A stretch of 64,000 nucleotides of DNA from Cinclus cinclus. Taxonomy: Eukaryota > Chordata > Aves > Passeriformes > Cinclidae. Positions 1-9,653 of the stretch are shown piece after piece. Every line of letters starts with the position of its first letter. Within the stretch, counting starts at the first letter, position 1. Location: positions 72,001 through 136,000 of the forward strand of contig NW_026912141.1 of assembly GCF_963662255.1 (NCBI RefSeq), read 5' to 3'. The notes below the pieces were generated by a model. That model saw nothing but the letters and a program-made list of their open reading frames with translations, was not told the origin of the DNA and did no database searches. Made by a program: the position numbers and the translations under genes.

Positions 1-15
1 TGGAAGAAGCAGCCT

Positions 16-23
16 GTGGCCAC
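16..23. repeat. Palindrome GTGGCCAC (per unit)
   Basis: Perfect 8-bp palindrome. CC/GG on its outer sides extends the symmetry to 14 nt with one wobble pair. It recurs every 1379 bp. Confidence 0.85.
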
Positions 24-29
24 GGGCAG

Positions 30-44
30 AGCTGGTCAACAGCT
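30..44. repeat. Dyad AGCTG-5-CAGCT (per unit)
   Basis: Five-base perfect arms around a 5-nt loop; no listed variant falls in it. Confidence 0.8.
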
Positions 45-237
45 GCGCCTAACTTTCCCAAGCTGCGAGAGCATTCTCAGCCGAGTTCTGCTTTGACAGA
101 GCTATTGCTGAACTTTTGCAGTCCCGGAGGCTGCTGAAACCAAGGCTGTGTTCTGCCTCTTCATTCTTGCCTTCCTGTGCTCCAGCGAGAAGTGAAGCTC
201 TGGCACGGCATTCAGCTTTGCCGCCTCTCTGCACGGA

Positions 238-263
238 AAGCACTAGACAGAACTAGTGTGCTT
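238..263. repeat. Dyad around ACTAG/CTAGT (per unit)
   Basis: CACTAG and CTAGTG form perfect 6-bp arms around a 6-nt loop (241-258). The stem continues as AAGC/GCTT if a 2-nt bulge at 258-259 is allowed. Confidence 0.85.
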
Positions 264-295
264 CGTGCATGCTCTCTCCTCGCTTTTATGGTCAC

Positions 296-317
296 TGCTC
301 TGCTTTTTGCTTGGCAG
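296..317 (+). other. 3' splice-site-like tract (per unit)
   Basis: A pyrimidine-rich run with five T in a row ends in GGCAG at 313-317, a fair match to a spliceosomal acceptor. Nothing shows that it is used. It would matter only if the array is transcribed on the + strand. Confidence 0.25.
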
Positions 318-355
318 CGTTCCAAGGGTCCACGGCATACCTCTTGCACAGCGAG

Positions 356-362
356 AGGTGGC
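356..362 (+). promoter_or_regulatory. AGGTGGC, possible CTCF-core-like site 1
   Basis: AGGTGGC is the heart of the vertebrate CTCF motif, but the upstream half (CCAC-type) is poorly matched here. A second AGGTGGC occurs at phases 595-601 in the same orientation. Weak, motif-level evidence only. Confidence 0.1.
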
Positions 363-471
363 CGGCGAGGAATACTTGCTGGCTTAAGTCGTTCCATGCT
401 CAAGGCATTCATCAGAGCAGCACAATGCGGGAAAAGAGGGGGGAACATTGCAGGACAAATTTCTATGCTGG

Positions 472-479
472 ATCATGAT
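472..479. repeat. Palindrome ATCATGAT (per unit)
   Basis: Perfect 8-bp palindrome in an A/T-richer stretch. No variant seen in it. Confidence 0.85.
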
Positions 480-482
480 TGT

Positions 483-503
483 CTGCGAGACAGCTCTCCG
501 CAG
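483..503. repeat. Hairpin CTGCGAGA...TCTCCGCAG (per unit)
   Basis: CTGCG pairs with CGCAG and AGA with TCT, around a CAGC loop, leaving one bulged base at phase 498. The only variant in the element, C/T at 498 (T in units 2, 17, 18), falls on that bulge. Confidence 0.8.
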
Positions 504-583
504 CGCGAGTATTTGGCCAGGCTGAAATCAGCGCCACGGGAAGCCAATCTGACAAGCGGAGTGCAACGAGCGCGGCGATATGG

Positions 584-602
584 GGCCACTTGGCAGGTGG
601 CC
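584..602. repeat. Dyad GGCCAC-7-GTGGCC (per unit)
   Basis: Perfect 6-bp arms around a 7-nt loop. No variant seen in arms or loop. Confidence 0.85.
595..601 (+). promoter_or_regulatory. AGGTGGC, possible CTCF-core-like site 2
   Basis: Overlaps the GGCCAC/GTGGCC dyad, which may be the real reason for the match. The flank fits the CTCF consensus slightly better than site 1 but is still incomplete. Confidence 0.1.
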
Positions 603-783
603 GAAGAAAGACGGCTGCCCCGCGAATGTGGTGCCAGAAGGCAAGTTTCAGCAGGGCGTTCCGGGCGAGCTTAATGTGTAGCCGCAGCTGTTCTAGGCGA
701 GATTGTAGCCGAGAAGCTTTCCGTCTCCATTCACGAGACAAGAAAAGCAGAACGCAATGGTCTAGAGGGTTGAGAAGAAAAGT

Positions 784-796
784 GCTCGTAGCGAGC
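784..796. repeat. Dyad GCTCG-TAG-CGAGC (per unit)
   Basis: Perfect 5-bp arms around a 3-nt loop. It resembles the dyad 47 bp downstream (CTCG-CTG-CGAG). Confidence 0.8.
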
Positions 797-812
797 TCGT
801 TGCGGCAGAAGC

Positions 813-829
813 GAAAGCCAGGAGCAGCG
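813..829 (+). repeat. Internal direct repeat, copy A
   Basis: A 17-bp segment beginning GAAAGCCAGGA matches phases 1269-1285 at 16 of 17 bases; CAGCGTGCT follows in both with a short offset. The 456-bp spacing is close to one third of the unit (460), but no convincing third copy was seen near phase 357. Confidence 0.7.
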
Positions 830-831
830 TG

Positions 832-842
832 CTCGCTGCGAG
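832..842. repeat. Dyad CTCG-CTG-CGAG (per unit)
   Basis: Second copy of the CTCG-NNN-CGAG pattern. Unit 15 has an arm change (T832) and unit 26 a loop change (G836). Confidence 0.75.
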
Positions 843-911
843 AAGTAGACGGCGCTTCGCCTCCTTGGGAAGGAAATCGCGTCTGGGCACGAACGGCAGC
901 CAGCGAAGCTT

Positions 912-931
912 CAGAACAGCAGGCTGTTCTG
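912..931. repeat. Best dyad: CAGAACAGC-AG-GCTGTTCTG (per unit)
   Basis: Perfect 9-bp arms around a 2-nt spacer, directly after a GAAGCTTC palindrome (905-912) and shortly before a CGTACG palindrome (937-942). By chance a 9-bp-arm dyad with a loop of 7 or less is expected about 0.04 times per unit. The half-site AGAACAG resembles a steroid-receptor half-site, but the 2-nt spacer differs from the canonical 3, so I do not call it one. Confidence 0.9.
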
Positions 932-950
932 CTTAGCGTACGAGCCTGAA

Positions 951-956
951 GTGAGT
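951..956 (+). other. 5' splice-site-like GTGAGT (per unit)
   Basis: GAA|GTGAGT is close to the spliceosomal donor consensus and lies 633 bp after the acceptor-like CAG. That would define a 633-nt exon and a 746-nt intron in every unit. All three + strand frames contain stops inside this exon, so any product would be noncoding. Unit 18 changes it to GTGTGT. Confidence 0.25.
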
Positions 957-982
957 GGCAAGGGCTAAGGGGACAGTTCCAA

Positions 983-1010
983 GGCATCTAGCTTTCCTGC
1001 TAGCAATGCC
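983..1010. repeat. Bulged dyad GGCAT-CTAGC / GCTAG-ca-ATGCC (per unit)
   Basis: Two 5-bp stems separated by a 2-nt bulge, with a 6-nt loop. It resembles the bulged dyad at 238-263, which also has a CTAG core. Unit 10 destroys the right arm with two adjacent substitutions. Confidence 0.8.
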
Positions 1011-1150
1011 ATTTCTACCCTGCTGTGGAAAACATTGTCCTTTGCCCTTCTGCTCCGAGAGGCAGAGAGCACCTCGGCAGACGCAGTGCAGAGGGAAAGG
1101 ACACAGTATCCGAGGGAGCGTGGCGCCGCTTAGGCGGGCAAAGCAGAAAG

Positions 1151-1164
1151 GTGCCGCCCGGCAC
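1151..1164. repeat. Dyad GTGCCG-CC-CGGCAC (per unit)
   Basis: Perfect 6-bp arms around a 2-nt spacer. No variant seen in any copy. Confidence 0.9.
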
Positions 1165-1212
1165 TGGCTTTGACTCCCTGAGCTTCCTTGCTAGGACAGC
1201 AGCTGCCGAAAG

Positions 1213-1231
1213 CTGGCAACTAGGCTGCCAG
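1213..1231. repeat. Dyad CTGGCA-7-TGCCAG (per unit)
   Basis: Perfect 6-bp arms around a 7-nt loop. No variant seen in it. Confidence 0.85.
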
Positions 1232-1268
1232 AGTGCAGAATGTAGGCGGTCTGGCACGCCTGCTTGCC

Positions 1269-1285
1269 GAAAGCCAGGATCAGCG
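1269..1285 (+). repeat. Internal direct repeat, copy B
   Basis: Partner of phases 813-829, with one mismatch. It may be a remnant of an older, shorter repeat from which the 1379-bp unit was built. Confidence 0.7.
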
Positions 1286-1379
1286 AGACAGCGTGCTAGG
1301 CTCTGTTTCACAGCACCTTGGAGAACACGCCCTTGAAGTATGCCGTCTCTGCTCCGCAAAAGCTCTGCCACAGTGAAGG

Positions 1380-2758
1380 TGGAAGAAGCAGCCTGTGGCC
1401 ACGGGCAGAGCTGGTCAACAGCTGCGCCTAACTTTCCCAAGCTGCGAGAGCATTCTCAGCCGAGTTCTGCTTTGACAGAGCTATTGCTGAACTTTTGCAG
1501 TCCCGGAGGCTGCTGAAACCAAGGCTGTGTTCTGCCTCTTCATTCTTGCCTTCCTGTGCTCCAGCGAGAAGTGAAGCTCTGGCACGGCATTCAGCTTTGC
1601 CGCCTCTCTGCACGGAAAGCACTAGACAGAACTAGTGTGCTTCGTGCATGCTCTCTCCTCGCTTTTATGGTCACTGCTCTGCTTTTTGCTTGGCAGCGTT
1701 CCAAGGCTCCACGGCATACCTCTTGCACAGCGAGAGGTGGCCGGCGAGGAATACTTGCTGGCTTAAGTCGTTCCATGCTCAAGGCATTCATCAGAGCAGC
1801 ACAATGCGGGAAAAGAGGGGGGAACATTGCAGGACAAATTTCTATGCTGGATCATGATTGTCTGCGAGACAGCTCTTCGCAGCGCGAGTATTTGGCCAGG
1901 CTGAAATCAGCGCCACGGGAAGCCAATCTGACAAGCGGAGTGCAACGAGCGCGGCGATATGGGGCCACTTGGCAGGTGGCCGAAGAAAGATGGCTGCCCC
2001 GCGAATGGGGTGCCAGAAGGCAAGTTTCAGCAGGGCGTTCCGGGCGAGCTTAATGTGTAGCCGCAGTTGTTCTAGGCGAGATTGTAGCCGAGAAGCTTTC
2101 CGTCTCCATTCACGAGACAAGAAAAGCAGAAAGCAATGGTCTAGAGGGTTGAGAAGAAAAGTGCTCGTAGCGAGCTCGTTGCGGCAGAAGCGAAAGCCAG
2201 GAGCAGCGTGCTCGCTGCGAGAAGTAGACGGCGCTTCGCCTCCTTGGGAAGGAAATCGCGTCTGGGCACGAACGGCAGCCAGCGAAGCTTCAGAACAGCA
2301 GGCTGTTCTGCTCAGCGTACGAGCCTGAAGTGAGTGGCAAGGGCTAAGGGGACAGTTCCAAGGCATCTAGCTTTCCTGCTAGCAATGCCATTTCTACCCT
2401 GCTGTGGAAAACATTGTCCTTTGCCCTTCTGCTCCGAGAGGCAGAGAGCACCTCGGCAGACGCAGTGCAGAGGGAAAGGACACAGTATCCGAGGGAGCGT
2501 GGCGCCGCTTAGGCGGGCAAAGCAGAAAGGTGCCGCCCGGCACTGGCTTTGACTCCCTGAGCTTCCTTGCTAGGACAGCAGCTGCCGAAAGCTGGCAACT
2601 AGGCTGCCAGAGTGCAGAATGTAGGCGGTCTGGCACGCCTGCTTGCCGAAAGCCAGGATCAGCGAGACAGCGTGCTAGGCTCTGTTTCACAGCACCTTGG
2701 AGAACACGCCCTTGAAGAATGCCGTCTCTGTTCCGCAAAAGCTCTGCCACAGTGAAGG
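1380..2758 (+). repeat. Unit 2, type TCATACGT with T498/T612/G629
   Basis: Carries the rare cluster T498, T612, G629. It matches unit 17 at every phase compared, 15 units (20,685 bp) away, while its immediate neighbours lack the cluster. Confidence 0.96.
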
Positions 2759-4137
2759 TGGAAGAAGCAGCCTGTGGCCACGGGCAGAGCTGGTCAACAG
2801 CTGCGCCTAACTTTCCCAAGCTGCGAGAGCATTCTCAGCCGAGTTCTGCTTTGACAGAGCTATTGCTGAACTTTTGCAGCCCCGGAGGCTGCTGAAACCA
2901 AGGCTGTGTTCTGCCTCTTCATTCTTGCCTTCCTGTGCTCCAGCGAGAAGTGAAGCTCTGGCACGGCATTCAGCTTTGCCGCCTCTCTGCACGGAAAGCA
3001 CTAGACAGAACTAGTGTGCTTCGTGCATGCTCTCTCCTCGCTTTTATGGTCACTGCTCTGCTTTTTGCTTGGCAGCGTTCCAAGGCTCCACGGCATACCT
3101 CTTGCACAGCGAGAGGTGGCCGGCGAGGAATACTTGCTGGCTTAAGTCGTTCCATGCTCAAGGCATTCATCAGAGCAGCACAATGCGGGAAAAGAGGGGG
3201 GAACATTGCAGGACAAATTTCTATGCTGGATCATGATTGTCTGCGAGACAGCTCTCCGCAGCGCGAGTATTTGGCCAGGCTGAAATCAGCGCCACGGGAA
3301 GCCAATCTGACAAGCGGAGTGCAACGAGCGCGGCGATATGGGGCCACTTGGCAGGTGGCCGAAGAAAGACGGCTGCCCCGCGAATGTGGTGCCAGAAGGC
3401 AAGTTTCAGCAGGGCGTTCCGGGCGAGCTTAATGTGTAGCCGCAGCTGTTCTAGGCGAGATTGTAGCCGAGAAGCTTTCCGTCTCCATTCACGAGACAAG
3501 AAAAGCAGAACGCAATGGTCTAGAGGGTTGAGAAGAAAAGTGCTCGTAGCGAGCTCGTTGCGGCAGAAGCGAAAGCCAGGAGCAGCGTGCTCGCTGCGAG
3601 AAGTAGACGGCGCTTCGCCTCCTTGGGAAGGAAATCGCGTCTGGGCACGAACGGCAGCCAGCGAAGCTTCAGAACAGCAGGCTGTTCTGCTTAGCGTACG
3701 AGCCTGAAGTGAGTGGCAAGGGCTAAGGGGACAGTTCCAAGGCATCTAGCTTTCCTGCTAGCAATGCCATTTCTACCCTGCTGTGGAAAACATTGTCCTT
3801 TGCCCTTCTGCTCCGAGAGGCAGAGAGCACCTCGGCAGACGCAGTGCAGAGGGAAAGGACACAGTATCCGAGGGAGCGTGGCGCCGCTTAGGCGGGCAAA
3901 GCAGAAAGGTGCCGCCCGGCACTGGCTTTGACTCCCTGAGCTTCCTTGCTAGGACAGCAGCTGCCGAAAGCTGGCAACTAGGCTGCCAGAGTGCAGAATG
4001 TAGGCGGTCTGGCACGCCTGCTTGCCGAAAGCCAGGATCAGCGAGACAGCGTGCTAGGCTCTGTTTCACAGCACCTTGGAGAACACGCCCTTGAAGAATG
4101 CCCTCTCTGTTCCGCAAAAGCTCTGCCACAGTGAAGG
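2759..4137 (+). repeat. Unit 3, type CCACCTCT
   Basis: Same type as units 9 and 37 at all tracked phases. Has T934. Confidence 0.96.
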
Positions 4138-5516
4138 TGGAAGAAGCAGCCTGTGGCCACGGGCAGAGCTGGTCAACAGCTGCGCCTAACTTTCCCAAGC
4201 TGCGAGAGCATTCTCAGCCGAGTTCTGCTTTGACAGAGCTATTGCTGAACTTTTGCAGCCCCGGAGGCTGCTGAAACCAAGGCTGTGTTCTGCCTCTTCA
4301 TTCTTGCCTTCCTGTGCTCCAGCGAGAAGTGAAGCTCTGGCACGGCATTCAGCTTTGCCGCCTCTCTGCACGGAAAGCACTAGACAGAACTAGTGTGCTT
4401 CGTGCATGCTCTCTCCTCGCTTTTATGGTCACTGCTCTGCTTTTTGCTTGGCAGCGTTCCAAGGCTCCACGGCATACCTCTTGCACAGCGAGAGGTGGCC
4501 GGCGAGGAATACTTGCTGGCTTAAGTCGTTCCATGCTCAAGGCATTCATCAGAGCAGCACAATGCGGGAAAAGAGGGGGGAACATTGCAGGACAAATTTC
4601 TATGCTGGATCATGATTGTCTGCGAGACAGCTCTCCGCAGCGCGAGTATTTGGCCAGGCTGCAATCAGCGCCACGGGAAGCCAATCTGACAAGCGGAGTG
4701 CAACGAGCGCGGCGATATGGGGCCACTTGGCAGGTGGCCGAAGAAAGACGGCTGCCCCGCGAATGTGGTGCCAGAAGGCAAGTTTCAGCAGGGCGTTCCG
4801 GGCGAGCTTAATGTGTAGCCGCAGCTGTTCTAGGCGAGATTGTAGCCGAGAAGCTTTCCGTCTCCATTCACGAGACAAGAAAAGCAGAACGCAATGGTCT
4901 AGAGGGTTGAGAAGAAAAGTGCTCGTAGCGAGCTCGTTGCGGCAGAAGCGAAAGCCAGGAGCAGCGTGCTCGCTGCGAGAAGTAGACGGCGCTTCGCCTC
5001 CTTGGGAAGGAAATCGCGTCTGGGCACGAACGGCAGCCAGCGAAGCTTCAGAACAGCAGGCTGTTCTGCTCAGCGTACGAGCCTGAAGTGAGTGGCAAGG
5101 GCTAAGGGGACAGTTCCAAGGCATCTAGCTTTCCTGCTAGCAATGCCATTTCTACCCTGCTGTGGAAAACATTGTCCTTTGCCCTTCTGCTCCGAGAGGC
5201 AGAGAGCACCTCGGCAGACGCAGTGCAGAGGGAAAGGACACAGTATCCGAGGGAGCGTGGCGCCGCTTAGGCGGGCAAAGCAGAAAGGTGCCGCCCGGCA
5301 CTGGCTTTGACTCCCTGAGCTTCCTTGCTAGGACAGCAGCTGCCGAAAGCTGGCAACTAGGCTGCCAGAGTGCAGAATGTCGGCGGTCTGGCACGCCTGC
5401 TTGCCGAAAGCCAGGATCAGCGAGACAGCGTGCTAGGCTCTGTTTCACAGCACCTTGGAGAACACGCCCTTGAAGAATGCCCTCTCTGTTCCGCAAAAGC
5501 TCTGCCACAGTGAAGG
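4138..5516 (+). repeat. Unit 4, type CCCCCCCT with C1244
   Basis: C1244 is otherwise seen only in unit 28. It is the only C525 unit that has C rather than T at phase 688, suggesting a crossover between phases 525 and 688. Confidence 0.96.
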
Positions 5517-6895
5517 TGGAAGAAGCAGCCTGTGGCCACGGGCAGAGCTGGTCAACAGCTGCGCCTAACTTTCCCAAGCTGCGAGAGCATTCTCAGCCGA
5601 GTTCTGCTTTGACAGAGCTATTGCTGAACTTTTGCAGCCCCGGAGGCTGCTGAAACCAAGGCTGTGTTCTGCCTCTTCATTCTTGCCTTCCTGTGCTCCA
5701 GCGAGAAGTGAAGCTCTGGCACGGCATTCAGCTTTGCCGCCTCTCTGCACGGAAAGCACTAGACAGAACTAGTGTGCTTCGTGCATGCTCTCTCCTCGCT
5801 TTTATGGTCACTGCTCTGCTTTTTGCTTGGCAGCGTTCCAAGGCTCCACGGCATACCTCTTGCACAGCGAGAGGTGGCCGGCGAGGAATACTTGCTGGCT
5901 TAAGTCGTTCCATGCTCAAGGCATTCATCAGAGCAGCACAATGCGGGAAAAGAGGGGGGAACATTGCAGGACAAATTTCTATGCTGGATCATGATTGTCT
6001 GCGAGACAGCTCTCCGCAGCGCGAGTATTTGGCCAGGCTGAAATCAGCGCCACGGGAAGCCAATCTGACAAGCGGAGTGCAACGAGCGCGGCGATATGGG
6101 GCCACTTGGCAGGTGGCCGAAGAAAGACGGCTGCCCCGCGAATGTGGTGCCAGAAGGCAAGTTTCAGCAGGGCGTTCCGGGCGAGCTTAATGTGTAGCCG
6201 CAGCTGTTCTAGGCGAGATTGTAGCCGAGAAGCTTTCCGTCTCCATTCACGAGACAAGAAAAGCAGAACGCAATGGTCTAGAGGGTTGAGAAGAAAAGTG
6301 CTCGTAGCGAGCTCGTTGCGGCAGAAGCGAAAGCCAGGAGCAGCGTGCTCGCTGCGAGAAGTAGACGGCGCTTCGCCTCCTTGGGAAGGAAATCGCGTCT
6401 GGGCACGAACGGCAGCCAGCGAAGCTTCAGAACAGCAGGCTGTTCTGCTTAGCGTACGAGCCTGAAGTGAGTGGCAAGGGCTAAGGGGACAGTTCCAAGG
6501 CATCTAGCTTTCCTGCTAGCAATGCCATTTCTACCCTGCTGTGGAAAACATTGTCCTTTGCCCTTCTGCTCCGAGAGGCAGAGAGCACCTCGGCAGACGC
6601 AGTGCAGAGGGAAAGGACACAGTATCCGAGGGAGCGTGGCGCCGCTTAGGCGGGCAAAGCAGAAAGGTGCCGCCCGGCACTGGCTTTGACTCCCTGAGCT
6701 TCCTTGCTAGGACAGCAGCTGCCGAAAGCTGGCAACTAGGCTGCCAGAGTGCAGAATGTAGGCGGTCTGGCACGCCTGCTTGCCGAAAGCCAGGATCAGC
6801 GAGACAGCGTGCTAGGCTCTGTTTCACAGCACCTTGGAGAACACGCCCTTGAAGAATGCCGTCTCTGCTCCGCAAAAGCTCTGCCACAGTGAAGG
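5517..6895 (+). repeat. Unit 5, type CCACCTGC
   Basis: Same type as unit 35, except that it lacks G105. Has T934. Confidence 0.96.
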
Positions 6896-8274
6896 TGGAA
6901 GAAGCAGCCTGTGGCCACGGGCAGAGCTGGTCAACAGCTGCGCCTAACTTTCCCAAGCTGCGAGAGCATTCTCAGCCGAGTTCTGCTTTGACAGAGCTAT
7001 TGCTGAACTTTTGCAGTCCCGGAGGCTGCTGAAACCAAGGCTGTGTTCTGCCTCTTCATTCTTGCCTTCCTGTGCTCCAGCGAGAAGTGAAGCTCTGGCA
7101 CGGCATTCAGCTTTGCCGCCTCTCTGCACGGAAAGCACTAGACAGAACTAGTGTGCTTCGTGCATGCTCTCTCCTCGCTTTTATGGTCACTGCTCTGCTT
7201 TTTGCTTGGCAGCGTTCCAAGGGTCCACGGCATACCTCTTGCACAGCGAGAGGTGGCCGGCGAGGAATACTTGCTGGCTTAAGTCGTTCCATGCTCAAGG
7301 CATTCATCAGAGCAGCACAATGCGGGAAAAGAGGGGGGAACATTGCAGGACAAATTTCTATGCTGGATCATGATTGTCTGCGAGACAGCTCTCCGCAGCG
7401 CGAGTATTTGGCCAGGCTGAAATCAGCGCCACGGGAAGCCAATCTGACAAGCGGAGTGCAACGAGCGCGGCGATATGGGGCCACTTGGCAGGTGGCCGAA
7501 GAAAGACGGCTGCCCCGCGAATGTGGTGCCAGAAGGCAAGTTTCAGCAGGGCGTTCCGGGCGAGCTTAATGTGTAGCCGCAGCTGTTCTAGGCGAGATTG
7601 TAGCCGAGAAGCTTTCCGTCTCCATTCACGAGACAAGAAAAGCAGAAAGCAATGGTCTAGAGGGTTGAGAAGAAAAGTGCTCGTAGCGAGCTCGTTGCGG
7701 CAGAAGCGAAAGCCAGGAGCAGCGTGCTCGCTGCGAGAAGTAGACGGCGCTTCGCCTCCTTGGGAAGGAAATCGCGTCTGGGCACGAACGGCAGCCAGCG
7801 AAGCTTCAGAACAGCAGGCTGTTCTGCTCAGCGTACGAGCCTGAAGTGAGTGGCAAGGGCTAAGGGGACAGTTCCAAGGCATCTAGCTTTCCTGCTAGCA
7901 ATGCCATTTCTACCCTGCTGTGGAAAACATTGTCCTTTGCCCTTCTGCTCCGAGAGGCAGAGAGCACCTCGGCAGACGCAGTGCAGAGGGAAAGGACACA
8001 GTATCCGAGGGAGCGTGGCGCCGCTTAGGCGGGCAAAGCAGAAAGGTGCCGCCCGGCACTGGCTTTGACTCCCTGAGCTTCCTTGCTAGGACAGCAGCTG
8101 CCGAAAGCTGGCAACTAGGCTGCCAGAGTGCAGAATGTAGGCGGTCTGGCACGCCTGCTTGCCGAAAGCCAGGATCAGCGAGACAGCGTGCTAGGCTCTG
8201 TTTCACAGCACCTTGGAGAACACGCCCTTGAAGAATGCCGTCTCTGTTCCGCAAAAGCTCTGCCACAGTGAAGG
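6896..8274 (+). repeat. Unit 6, type TGACACGT
   Basis: Differs from the frequent type of units 36, 42, 44 and 46 only at phase 688 (C instead of T). Confidence 0.96.
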
Positions 8275-9653
8275 TGGAAGAAGCAGCCTGTGGCCACGGG
8301 CAGAGCTGGTCAACAGCTGCGCCTAACTTTCCCAAGCTGCGAGAGCATTCTCAGCCGAGTTCTGCTTTGACAGAGCTATTGCTGAACTTTTGCAGTCCCG
8401 GAGGCTGCTGAAACCAAGGCTGTGTTCTGCCTCTTCATTCTTGCCTTCCTGTGCTCCAGCGAGAAGTGAAGCTCTGGCACGGCATTCAGCTTTGCCGCCT
8501 CTCTGCACGGAAAGCACTAGACAGAACTAGTGTGCTTCGTGCATGCTCTCTCCTCGCTTTTATGGTCACTGCTCTGCTTTTTGCTTGGCAGCGTTCCAAG
8601 GCTCCACGGCATACCTCTTGCACAGCGAGAGGTGGCCGGCGAGGAATACTTGCTGGCTTAAGTCGTTCCATGCTCAAGGCATTCATCAGAGCAGCACAAT
8701 GCGGGAAAAGAGGGGGGAACATTGCAGGACAAATTTCTATGCTGGATCATGATTGTCTGCGAGACAGCTCTCCGCAGCGCGAGTATTTGGCCAGGCTGAA
8801 ATCAGCGCCACGGGAAGCCAATCTGACAAGCGGAGTGCAACGAGCGCGGCGATATGGGGCCACTTGGCAGGTGGCCGAAGAAAGACGGCTGCCCCGCGAA
8901 TGTGGTGCCAGAAGGCAAGTTTCAGCAGGGCGTTCCGGGCGAGCTTAATGTGTAGCCGCAGCTGTTCTAGGCGAGATTGTAGCCGAGAAGCTTTCCGTCT
9001 CCATTCACGAGACAAGAAAAGCAGAACGCAATGGTCTAGAGGGTTGAGAAGAAAAGTGCTCGTAGCGAGCTCGTTGCGGCAGAAGCGAAAGCCAGGAGCA
9101 GCGTGCTCGCTGCGAGAAGTAGACGGCGCTTCGCCTCCTTGGGAAGGAAATCGCGTCTGGGCACGAACGGCAGCCAGCGAAGCTTCAGAACAGCAGGCTG
9201 TTCTGCTCAGCGTACGAGCCTGAAGTGAGTGGCAAGGGCTAAGGGGACAGTTCCAAGGCATCTAGCTTTCCTGCTAGCAATGCCATTTCTACCCTGCTGT
9301 GGAAAACATTGTCCTTTGCCCTTCTGCTCCGAGAGGCAGAGAGCACCTCGGCAGACGCAGTGCAGAGGGAAAGGACACAGTATCCGAGGGAGCGTGGCGC
9401 CGCTTAGGCGGGCAAAGCAGAAAGGTGCCGCCCGGCACTGGCTTTGACTCCCTGAGCTTCCTTGCTAGGACAGCAGCTGCCGAAAGCTGGCAACTAGGCT
9501 GCCAGAGTGCAGAATGTAGGCGGTCTAGCACGCCTGCTTGCCGAAAGCCAGGATCAGCGAGACAGCGTGCTAGGCTCTGTTTCACAGCACCTTGGAGAAC
9601 ACGCCCTTGAAGAATGCCGTCTCTGTTCCGCAAAAGCTCTGCCACAGTGAAGG
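8275..9653 (+). repeat. Unit 7, type TCACCCGT with A1253
   Basis: A1253 is shared with units 10 and 22. In all three cases the next unit carries C525. Confidence 0.96.

Larger units (their letters stand above)
1..1379 (+). repeat. Unit 1, type TGACCTGC; reference copy
   Basis: Used here as the coordinate reference. The type letters give the bases at phases 122/328/525/688/753/934/1345/1352. It carries a private T at phase 1339, where every other unit has A. About 57% GC and about 79 CpG by hand count. Confidence 0.97.

Noticed and set aside
266..272. TGCATGC as an apicomplexan AP2-type or other regulator site
   Set aside because: A 7-bp match inside a palindrome-rich unit is not evidence on its own; it also fits a short alternating purine-pyrimidine stretch.
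177..674. 165-codon + strand open frame repeated in almost every unit, as a gene family
   Set aside because: It recurs because the DNA recurs. Nearly all variants in it change the amino acid, it overlaps long frames on both strands, and no domain, signal peptide or known family is recognisable.
912..931. Steroid-hormone response element
   Set aside because: Half-sites resemble AGAACA/TGTTCT but are separated by more than the canonical three bases when aligned on those hexamers.
479..949. 156-codon + strand open frame per unit
   Set aside because: Antisense to the 174-codon frame and just as unconstrained; Arg/Ser/Ala-rich translation typical of GC-rich noncoding DNA.
463..987. 174-codon - strand open frame per unit
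   Set aside because: Neutral-looking variants (12 of 15 amino-acid changing), low-complexity Arg/Leu/Ala-rich translation and no recognisable domain.
1..1379. CENP-B box
   Set aside because: Reading both strands of the unit for TTCG-4-A-2-CGGG and its complement gave no match.
1..1379. tRNA, 5S rRNA or other RNA polymerase III unit
   Set aside because: GGATCA-type sequences at phases 470-475 and 1277-1282 are one or more bases away from a B box; no paired A box and no cloverleaf was seen.
1015..1440. 141-codon - strand open frame spanning the unit junction
   Set aside because: Variants at phases 1345, 1352 and 1353 swap Asp/Glu and Ser/Asn/Cys freely. No family is recognised.
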